Source: Bacteriovoracaceae bacterium (GTDB taxonomy: Bacteria > Bdellovibrionota > UBA1018). From it: a DNA stretch of 6,658 nucleotides. The notes below the pieces were generated by a model. That model saw nothing but the letters and a program-made list of their open reading frames with translations, was not told the origin of the DNA and made no database searches. The position numbers were made by a program, and so were the translations under genes. Shown in pieces: positions 1-4,821 of the stretch (position 1 is the first letter of the stretch; the number at the start of each line of letters is the position of its first letter). The stretch spans positions 1 through 6,658 of the forward strand of contig CANFHS010000131.1 in NCBI GenBank assembly GCA_947446835.1, read 5' to 3'.

Positions 1-209
1 AGCAGCGCCTGGTAGTCCGCGTAGACCCGCGCCTTGGGCAGAAGCTCCTGGGCCTGGTTGCGCCGGGCCTCGCAGACGTCCGCGACGGCCACGATTTCCA
101 CGTCTCCCTGGTTGCGCGCACGCTCCAGGTAGGCCGGGATGTGACCCTTGCCCGAGATGAAACCGAACCCGATGACTGCTCCCCTGAGCTTTGGACGTTT
201 CGACACCAT
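1..209 (-). CDS. Gfo/Idh/MocA-family oxidoreductase, N-terminal part (cut by window edge)
   Basis: The first 69 residues are visible, read leftward off the window. They begin with a short basic leader (MVSKRPKLRG), then beta-strand AVIGFGFIS carrying the glycine-rich GxGxI Rossmann turn, then GKGHIPAYLERAR and EIVAVADVCEARR. This order (GxGxI, His-x-Pro-x-Tyr, then VAVAD at the end of the second strand, where the acidic residue contacts the NAD(P) ribose) is characteristic of Gfo/Idh/MocA dehydrogenases, which oxidise or reduce sugars and cyclitols in the cytoplasm. The substrate-binding C-terminal domain lies outside the window, so the substrate cannot be named. The ATG at 209-207 is immediately followed by a GTG codon. 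An AGGG lies only 2 nt before the ATG but 5 nt before the GTG, so GTG at 206 is a credible alternative start. The gene is divergent from the DUF971 gene. Confidence 0.85.
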   Translation of the reverse strand, partial: MVSKRPKLRGAVIGFGFISGKGHIPAYLERARNQGDVEIVAVADVCEARRNQAQELLPKARVYADYQAL

Positions 210-318
210 GACCCTGCTGTAACCCAGGCAGGTCCACGGACCAAGGACCTTTCCGGGCCCGGTCCAGGCTCTGGACAGGGCTTGCGGCAGGGGGCCCTTG
301 TCGCTAGGATCGCTCCCC
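210..318. promoter_or_regulatory. Divergent intergenic region with clustered dyads
   Basis: This spacer separates the leftward oxidoreductase from the rightward DUF971 gene, so it should carry promoters for both. No convincing -35/-10 pair is visible. It contains GGTCC/GGACC half-sites at 231-235, 238-242, 245-249 and 261-265, a perfect palindrome CCGGGCCCGG at 253-262, and a perfect 6-bp inverted repeat GTCCAG-GCT-CTGGAC at 262-276. AGGA at 306-309 sits 9 nt before the ATG at 319 and is the likely ribosome binding site of the DUF971 gene. A regulatory role is inferred from position and symmetry only. Confidence 0.4.
262..276. repeat. Perfect 6-bp inverted repeat with 3-nt loop
   Basis: GTCCAG (262-267) and CTGGAC (271-276) are exact reverse complements separated by GCT. 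It could be a transcription-factor site or a small hairpin in the leader of the DUF971 transcript. There is no U-tract after it, and it lies upstream of a gene, so it is not a terminator. It adjoins the palindrome at 253-262. Confidence 0.5.
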
Positions 319-654
319 ATGAAGGAAGCTTTCCGCCCGTCCCCCGCGCCGTCCCGGCTCGAACCCCTGAACGCCACCGAAATGCTCCTGGCCTGGAACA
401 CCGGCGAGAGCTACGCGCTGGCCTACCCGGAACTCCGCTTCCAGTGCCCGTGCGCGAGCTGCGTGGACGAGCACACCGGCCAACGCATCATCACCCGCGG
501 CCAGGTCCCCGCGGCGATCCGGGTCATCGGTGCCCAGGTGGTCGGCCGCTATGCGGTGCAGATCAGCTTCTCGGATGCCCACTCCACGGGCATCTTCCAC
601 TTCGACACGCTTTACCGGCTCTGCCAGGAGTCAGGTCGCCGACTCGCCGCCTGA
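319..654 (+). CDS. DUF971 protein (gamma-butyrobetaine hydroxylase-like N-terminal domain)
   Basis: A 111-residue single-domain protein. The core has LLAWNTGESYALAYPELR (residues 23-40), then CPCASCVDEHTGQR (43-56), then a second half with SFSDAHSTGIFHFDTLYRL (83-101). This is the DUF971/GBBH-like N-terminal fold. In human gamma-butyrobetaine hydroxylase the equivalent domain binds zinc through a C-x-C-x2-C set and one later His. Here Cys43, Cys45 and Cys48, with His89 in the DAHSTG stretch, match that pattern. The role of stand-alone DUF971 proteins is not settled. The domain also occurs fused to or near Mrp/ApbC iron-sulfur carriers, which suggests a metal or Fe-S context. There is no dioxygenase domain, so this is not a carnitine enzyme. 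ATG 319 is preferred over an upstream in-frame TTG at 298 because AGGA lies 9 nt before it. The last 24 bp overlap the end of the opposing FmdB gene. Confidence 0.88.
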   Translation: MKEAFRPSPAPSRLEPLNATEMLLAWNTGESYALAYPELRFQCPCASCVDEHTGQRIITRGQVPAAIRVIGAQVVGRYAVQISFSDAHSTGIFHFDTLYRLCQESGRRLAA

Positions 655-843
655 TTTCGCGGAAGCGCGCTTGTAGTCGGTGGTGTACCAGCCCGTGCCC
701 TTGAGGGCGAAGGAACCCGTGCTCATCAGCTTGTTGAGCGGTCCCTGGCACTCCGGACACCGGGTCAACGGTTCGTCCGAGAACTTCTGCATCACTTCAT
801 GGACTTTCTGGCAGGCGGAACACTGATACTCGTAAAGAGGCAT
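631..843 (-). CDS. FmdB-family zinc-ribbon protein
   Basis: A 70-residue protein starting MPLYEYQCSACQKVHEV, the hallmark N-terminus of the FmdB/CxxC-CxxC regulatory-type zinc ribbon. The four zinc ligands are Cys8, Cys11, Cys29 and Cys32 (CSAC and CPEC). They are followed by GPLNKLMSTGSFALKGTGWYTTDY and a short Lys/Ser-rich tail. The family is named after a putative regulator of formamidase/amidase genes, but most members have no demonstrated function. The length is normal for the family. The start is 12 bp after the stop of the upstream membrane protein gene. A GAGAG overlapping that upstream stop codon is a plausible ribosome binding site, so the two are probably co-transcribed. The final 24 bp overlap tail-to-tail with the DUF971 gene. 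Confidence 0.92.
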   Translation of the reverse strand: MPLYEYQCSACQKVHEVMQKFSDEPLTRCPECQGPLNKLMSTGSFALKGTGWYTTDYKRASAKSGGESAT

Positions 844-855
844 ATTCGAAAACTC

Positions 856-1482
856 TCAACCCAGGCGCGAACCGAAAACCAGAAGCAAACCCAAAGCCGC
901 ACCTGCTGCCAAGGGCGCCATCGCGACGGGACGATAAAACCAATCCAGGCCCAAGGTCAACCAGTTGGGTCGGCTGCAAAGCATGCGGCCAAACGCCGTG
1001 GTGAGCAGTCCCACCGCCAGGGTGCCGGCGGCAAAGCCCAGCACGGGCACCAGGAATCCGGCACCGAGCTGCCCGCTGCGGGTCAGGAGCGGAATCAGGG
1101 TTTCGGCCGGGCCCAGCAGCAGGAAGACCGAGACCAGACCCCGCGAACGTTGAGCTCCGGTTTCGAAGGCATTTTCGAGGTCCGAAAAGCGCACCATCCG
1201 GACCAGCATGAAAAAGAGCGAAAAGCCGGTCGCAAAGACAAAGAACCGCTCGGGACTGACCCAGTGCCGGAGCGGCTGCTCCAGGGCAAAGTACAGGGCC
1301 GCGCCCAGCACGACATGGGCTAACAGCAGGACGGCGCCGATGGCGAGAGTCAGGGTCATGCCCAGGCCCCTTCTCCAGGCCCAAAGGGCTCCCGGAACCC
1401 AATGGTCCGGCGCGAGAGCTTGCACAGCACCTGCCAGGAAGGCGGCCAGCGCGATCATTTCCACAGTGAAAGTTCCGAGCAC
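856..1482 (-). CDS. NicO/UreH-like integral membrane protein, diverged paralogue of the 1549-2172 product
   Basis: A 208-residue hydrophobic protein with about six predicted membrane segments (roughly residues 8-27, 43-67, 79-98, 115-135, 141-165, 185-205). The first segment ends VQALAPDHWVPGALWAWRRG, which aligns with VHSLAPGHWLPVVLMAKARRW in the neighbouring transporter. The segment LLLGPAETLIPLL aligns with LSLGFSPCIAALPLF there. Both belong to the broad NicO/UreH/TauE-like group, which moves nickel, cobalt or other small ions. The usual HX4DH metal motif reads Gln21-X4-Asp26-His27 here, and the Ser-Pro-Cys of the partner motif is Gly-Pro-Ala. There is no His-rich loop, so metal transport itself may be altered or lost. 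The longest reading starts at GTG 1482. ATG 1458 (residue 9) aligns better with the paralogue and is a real alternative. FmdB follows 12 bp downstream. Confidence 0.72.
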   Translation of the reverse strand: MLGTFTVEMIALAAFLAGAVQALAPDHWVPGALWAWRRGLGMTLTLAIGAVLLLAHVVLGAALYFALEQPLRHWVSPERFFVFATGFSLFFMLVRMVRFSDLENAFETGAQRSRGLVSVFLLLGPAETLIPLLTRSGQLGAGFLVPVLGFAAGTLAVGLLTTAFGRMLCSRPNWLTLGLDWFYRPVAMAPLAAGAALGLLLVFGSRLG

Positions 1483-1497
1483 GGAGAGGGAGTTATC

Positions 1498-1524
1498 CTA
1501 ATTGATTAAAATAGTCAAGATTAG
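1498..1524. promoter_or_regulatory. AT-rich imperfect inverted repeat, candidate operator
   Basis: CTAATTGA at 1498-1505 is the reverse complement of CTAAT-TGA within the right arm TCAAGATTAG (1515-1524), with a 2-nt bulge. The intervening 9 nt are also AT-rich, in sharp contrast to the GC-rich surroundings. It lies in the 66-bp gap between the two NicO-like genes, just upstream of the start of the second. On the minus strand it contains TTGACT (1518-1513), a good -35 match, followed after only 15 bp by GATAAC (1497-1492), a weak -10. This suggests an independent, regulated promoter for the 1482-631 pair. The stem has almost no GC, so it is unlikely to be an intrinsic terminator. Confidence 0.4.
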
Positions 1525-1548
1525 TCTTCCGGACCATTACCCTGGAGG

Positions 1549-2172
1549 TCAGTGCCCGGGATGCAGGAACAGGAAGGCCCCGATAGCAGCCACTCCCAGG
1601 CCGGTGATGACGTCCCCGTAATGTTCGAAAACCGGGTGATCCAGGCGCATGAACCCCAGGGAAACCAGCACGGTGGACCCGACCAGGGCCAACAGGACCC
1701 CGCCCGCGAACGCCGCCATGGTGGCCGCAACCGCCCAGGCTCCCCCGGGCGCGGCAGCGGCGAAAAGCGGCAACGCCGCGATACAGGGCGAAAACCCCAG
1801 GCTCAGCAGGAACAAGTAGGGGCTGCGGCTGCGCCGAGGGTCCGGACCATGGTGGGTGTGCCCGTGGCAGCCGCTGTGGCGGAAAAAAGCCCAAAGCGAA
1901 TAAGCCAGACCGAATACCAGCAAGGCGGCCCCGGAGTACCGCTCCACGCGGGCCTCCACCGACTCGACCAGGTGGGCGGCAATCTCGATGCCCCCCACGG
2001 CCAGCACCACCGAGATGGCGATGTGCCCGGCGGCCGCCACCAGGGCCCCGCTCACCGCCTGCCTCAGGTCCCAACGCCGCGCCTTGGCCATGAGGACCAC
2101 GGGAAGCCAGTGACCCGGCGCAAGCGAATGCACCAGACCCACGAAACCAGCGGAAAGAGCCACCCAAATCAT
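1549..2172 (-). CDS. NicO/UreH-like metal (nickel/cobalt-type) transporter with His/Cys-rich loop
   Basis: A 207-residue inner-membrane protein with about six hydrophobic segments (roughly residues 2-28, 42-66, 78-97, 119-140, 146-172, 188-204). Segment one carries His15-SLAP-Gly20-His21, a variant of the HX4DH nickel-binding motif of NiCoT/NicO transporters. Between segments three and four is a cytoplasmic-type loop RHSGCHGHTHHGPD, with His99, Cys102, His103, His105, His107 and His108, resembling the metal-binding loops of RcnA/NicO proteins. Segment four has the Ser-Pro-Cys motif (128-130) shared with UreH/TauE-type proteins. Nickel or cobalt is the likeliest cargo, but other divalent ions, and either import or export, remain possible. 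The open frame extends upstream inside the protease gene. ATG 2172 is chosen because it opens directly into the first membrane segment, and AGGTAAG precedes it. It starts 7 bp after the protease stop, so the two are probably one operon. Confidence 0.8.
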   Translation of the reverse strand: MIWVALSAGFVGLVHSLAPGHWLPVVLMAKARRWDLRQAVSGALVAAAGHIAISVVLAVGGIEIAAHLVESVEARVERYSGAALLVFGLAYSLWAFFRHSGCHGHTHHGPDPRRSRSPYLFLLSLGFSPCIAALPLFAAAAPGGAWAVAATMAAFAGGVLLALVGSTVLVSLGFMRLDHPVFEHYGDVITGLGVAAIGAFLFLHPGH

Positions 2173-2179
2173 CGCGTAC

Positions 2180-2953
2180 TTACCTGTTCTGATACCTGCA
2201 ACCGACCCGGATCTGGTCGTTGAACTGAAGGTTCTCCTTGATCTCCACCGCACCCAGGCCTGAGCCGTTCCCCATCCGCAGGTACGGAAACATGACCGCG
2301 GAAACATAAGGATGCTCATTCCCGAGCCCCTGGCAGCCGACCCAGTCTCCCGAGCCTTCTCCCATCTGGCAGCTATGATCCAGTCCCACCGCATGTCCCA
2401 GCTCGTGGAGCACCACGCTCCGGAACTGGGCCGGCAGGACATAACGGGCGTTGATCAAAACCACCTGCTTCTGGAGATTGGAACCTTCATAACACCGAAT
2501 GGTCACGGCCGGGTTGGAAGAATTGAGCCCCAGCGAAACCCACCGGGAACCGGGTTGCGAGGCGTCGCTCGAGTCCAGCTGGACCGAAAACTGCTCGGAG
2601 GAGCCTGCCACCCCGTCGCAGTCCTGGGGGCCGACCGGCATCGATCGGGGAATTCCGCCGGAGGCCTGGGCCGCAAAAAAGGACCGTCCCACGATCGTGC
2701 TGCCCAGCTGGTTCCAGGTCTCGACGACCTGGAGAATGGACTCGCGGCTGATGGGATCAAAGGCGGGATCGATCGCGAGCCGCGCCGTCCCCGCCGGAAG
2801 GGACGGGAGAAAGGAGCCTCGCTGGTCCTCGGGGCCGCAGTCGACGGACTCCGCCCTGCCACAGGCGACACCGAGTGCCCCCAGGACAAGTGCGCTGCTG
2901 ATCAGAAGCAACGCCCCCCGGCGCCGCAACTCAGGCCCTCTCCCTCCCCACAT
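2180..2953 (-). CDS. Exported metzincin-type (matrixin-like) zinc metalloprotease, probable lipoprotein
   Basis: A 257-residue protein. A positively charged start and hydrophobic stretch (residues 10-30, RRRGALLLISSALVLGALGV) end in Cys31, with Gly-Val-Ala before it, an acceptable but not ideal lipobox. The mature part has six further cysteines (39, 112, 154, 195, 207, 252), consistent with disulfides outside the cytoplasm. The catalytic signature HELGHAVGLDH (183-193) is the full HExxHxxGxxH zinc motif of metzincins, with catalytic Glu184 and ligands His183, His187 and His193. VSAVMFPYL (217-225) supplies the Met-turn at Met221. There is no obvious cysteine-switch propeptide. The substrate is unknown; cell-envelope or extracellular protein degradation is the general role of the family. 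The ATG at 2953 has no good ribosome site. A TTG at 2929 follows GGGAGAGGG closely and would give a compact signal peptide (MRRRGALLL...), so it may be the true start. The gene heads the leftward cluster. Confidence 0.85.
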   Translation of the reverse strand: MWGGRGPELRRRGALLLISSALVLGALGVACGRAESVDCGPEDQRGSFLPSLPAGTARLAIDPAFDPISRESILQVVETWNQLGSTIVGRSFFAAQASGGIPRSMPVGPQDCDGVAGSSEQFSVQLDSSDASQPGSRWVSLGLNSSNPAVTIRCYEGSNLQKQVVLINARYVLPAQFRSVVLHELGHAVGLDHSCQMGEGSGDWVGCQGLGNEHPYVSAVMFPYLRMGNGSGLGAVEIKENLQFNDQIRVGCRYQNR

Positions 2954-3019
2954 CCGTCAGGATTGGTTTCATGCGCGCTTTTGATTCGCAAGTTCTAATC
3001 GGGTTGGTAAAGTCGCGGC
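2954..3019. promoter_or_regulatory. Divergent promoter region, protease / transaldolase
   Basis: A 66-bp spacer between divergent starts, visibly richer in A/T than its flanks. On the plus strand TCTAAT at 2994-2999 matches the -10 consensus at 5 of 6 positions, with no matching -35. Transcription from it would give a leader of about 14 nt, with GGTAAAG as a weak ribosome site for the transaldolase. No convincing promoter was found on the minus strand for the protease. Confidence 0.35.
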
Positions 3020-3727
3020 ATGCAAACGATCAAGATCTTCCTGGATGGCGCGGACCGCAGCTCGATGCTCGAAATGGCCAAGAATTCCGCAGTCGACGGC
3101 TTCACCACGAATCCGTCGCTGATGCGGAAATCAGGCGTCACCGATTACCGCGGATTTTGCCGCGAAATCCTGCCGCAGCTGGCCGGAAAACCGGTCTCCT
3201 TCGAAGTCTTCGCCGACGAGTTCGGCGAGATGGAAAGACAGGGACGCGAAATCGCGACCTGGGGATCCAACGTCTACGTGAAGATTCCCGTCACCAACTC
3301 CAAAGGCGAATCGGCGGCGCCGCTCATCCGCAAGCTTTCCGAGGCGGGCGTGAAGTTGAACGTCACCGCGGTTTTCACCCTGGGCCAAAGCTGGGAAGTC
3401 TGCCAGGCCCTCCGGGGCGGCGCCCCGGCCATCCTTTCGATCTTCGCGGGCCGCATCGCTGACAGCGGCCGCGACCCGATGCCCCTCATGACGGGCGCGG
3501 CCGAAATGTGCCGCGAGACCGATCCGAATATCGAGTTGCTGTGGGCCTCCACCCGCGAGCCCTACAACGTGATCCAGGCAGCCCACGCCGGCTGCAAGAT
3601 CATCACGGCGCCGCTGGACGTGCTGAAGAAGGCCCAATCCTTCGGCAAGAAGACCCCGCTGGAGCTCAGCCTCGAAACGGTCCGCACGTTTGTCGAGGAT
3701 TCCAAGGCCGCAGGCTTCTCGCTCTGA
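3020..3727 (+). CDS. Transaldolase, small single-domain TalC/FSA-type
   Basis: A 235-residue cytoplasmic TIM-barrel enzyme of the class I transaldolase family, slightly longer than E. coli FsaA (220). It transfers dihydroxyacetone units between sugar phosphates in the non-oxidative pentose phosphate pathway. Visible active-site elements are Asp9 in IKIFLDGAD, TTNPS (29-33), the Schiff-base Lys88 in NVYVKIPVTN, Asn114 and Thr116 in LNVTAVF, Phe142 in SIFAGRIADSG, Ser177/Arg179 in LLWASTREP, and TAPLDVLKK. Two positions separate transaldolases from fructose-6-phosphate aldolases. Here they read Glu62 (SFEVFAD, as in TalB Glu96; FsaA has Gln59) and Phe142 (as in TalB Phe178; FsaA has Tyr131), so transaldolase activity is favoured. 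A glycosyltransferase gene follows 26 bp downstream on the same strand. The start is the first ATG, and its SD is weak. Confidence 0.9.
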   Translation: MQTIKIFLDGADRSSMLEMAKNSAVDGFTTNPSLMRKSGVTDYRGFCREILPQLAGKPVSFEVFADEFGEMERQGREIATWGSNVYVKIPVTNSKGESAAPLIRKLSEAGVKLNVTAVFTLGQSWEVCQALRGGAPAILSIFAGRIADSGRDPMPLMTGAAEMCRETDPNIELLWASTREPYNVIQAAHAGCKIITAPLDVLKKAQSFGKKTPLELSLETVRTFVEDSKAAGFSL

Positions 3728-3753
3728 CCGGTTTTCCAGGATACACTTCCGGG

Positions 3754-4821
3754 ATGGCCCAGGGCTCATCCCCTCATGTGCTTTTCCTGCAGGACCTGCG
3801 AGCACCCGTGCCGCTTCGCGAGCAGGAGCGCGCACGCCACCTGGTGCGCCTGCTGCAGAGCCTGGGCCCGGTCGAATGCGTGAGCTGGACCCAGGGCCCA
3901 GCCAGCACGGTCCAGCAGGCGCTCCGCGACGGCTTCCGACCGGGGCGCGTTCTCTGGGCCTTCGGGATAGGCGCGGCCGCATTCGTGCCCGAGGCCAACG
4001 CGCTGGGCTGGCATACGGTGCTCGATCTGGTGGCGGCCGAAAGCCGCTCGCTTTTCGATGACCTGCTGGCATCCCTGTCGCGCTGGCCCCAGGCACTCCG
4101 CGCGGCCCGTCTGGCCTACTCGGAAGAACGCCTCTGTGGTTGCGCCTCGATCGTCGTGACTTCCTCGGAGATCGACGCCACCCGCCTGGGCCGAAGAGTT
4201 CCCGAGGTTCCCATCCACGTGGTGCCCGCCTGGCTCGAGCTCCAGGACACGGGGCGCTCCGCCGAGGCCGAGGCCCTGTGGGTCTTCCGTTCCGAGACCG
4301 GCTCCCACGAAGATCTGGCCGCGGCCCGATGGCTGGGCGAAGAGCTCCTGCCGAGGCTCAGGTCCGCACTGGGCCAGGGCTTGCCGCAGGTCGAAGTCCA
4401 CGGTTTTGGCGCCGAGCACGCCCAACAGCTCGAATCGCTGGGCTTGAGGGCCGGATCACCGGCACCGCAGGCCTGGCACGCGGCGCTGGAGCGGGCCCAA
4501 GGCGCGCTCTTTCCGAGCCAGTCCAGCCGCGACGCCCGTCTGTCCATCCTGCAGGCGCTGGAGCGCGGCGTCCCGGTCATCGCCACGGGCCGCTCGGCCC
4601 AGGGCCTGTCCCTGAGCCCCAACGAGGAGATCTTCCTGGCCGACCGGCCAGACGGCTTCGTGGGCGCATGGCTGCGGCTGCTCCAGGACGCGCGGCTGCG
4701 CGAGAGCGTCTCGGACCGGGCGAGGCAGACGCTGCGCAGGCGCTACGACTGGCGCGCGTCGGTGGACACGGTGGCCGCGATCCTGGCCGACCTGGTCGAC
4801 AAGCCCAAGCGGCGGGACTGA
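3754..4821 (+). CDS. GT4-like glycosyltransferase, diverged
   Basis: A 355-residue protein with a two-lobed GT-B layout. The N-terminal lobe runs from HVLFLQDLRAPVPLREQERARHLVRLL (8-34) to about residue 160. The C-terminal lobe starts near LWVFRSETGSHEDLAAARWLGEELLPRL (175-202) and contains VEVHGFGA (213-220) and ALFPSQSSRDARLSILQALERGVPVIAT (251-278). The GS-x-x-D-x2-A-x2-W-x3-E-x-LPRL and final PVIATxxxAxGL patterns resemble the Stp1/exopolysaccharide GT4 group, which moves sugars from nucleotide-sugar donors to polysaccharide or lipid carriers. The Glu usually found in the KVLEAMA-type helix is Gln267 (SILQALE), and the first acidic residue of the EX7E element is also not evident, so activity is uncertain. 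The reading frame is open back to 3508, but ATG 3754, just after the transaldolase stop, is where recognisable sequence begins. The last 79 bp overlap the opposing MFS gene. Confidence 0.75.
   Translation: MAQGSSPHVLFLQDLRAPVPLREQERARHLVRLLQSLGPVECVSWTQGPASTVQQALRDGFRPGRVLWAFGIGAAAFVPEANALGWHTVLDLVAAESRSLFDDLLASLSRWPQALRAARLAYSEERLCGCASIVVTSSEIDATRLGRRVPEVPIHVVPAWLELQDTGRSAEAEALWVFRSETGSHEDLAAARWLGEELLPRLRSALGQGLPQVEVHGFGAEHAQQLESLGLRAGSPAPQAWHAALERAQGALFPSQSSRDARLSILQALERGVPVIATGRSAQGLSLSPNEEIFLADRPDGFVGAWLRLLQDARLRESVSDRARQTLRRRYDWRASVDTVAAILADLVDKPKRRD

Noticed and set aside
141..704. Rightward 187-codon frame over the DUF971 gene
   Set aside because: Pro/Arg/His-rich translation with no domain. 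The 319-654 frame has the DUF971 motifs.
1493..2167. Leftward 224-codon frame overlapping the His-rich transporter
   Set aside because: Same strand in another frame, Gly/Arg-rich, without membrane segments, whereas the 1549-2172 frame gives a coherent transporter.
2173..2442. Upstream extension of the transporter frame into the protease gene
   Set aside because: The extension reads Trp/Arg/Ser-rich low-complexity sequence. The recognisable protein begins at ATG 2172, just after the protease stop.
3131..4096. Leftward open frame of 321 codons across transaldolase and glycosyltransferase
   Set aside because: Arg/Gly/Ala-rich with no family features, and it lies antisense to two well-supported genes.
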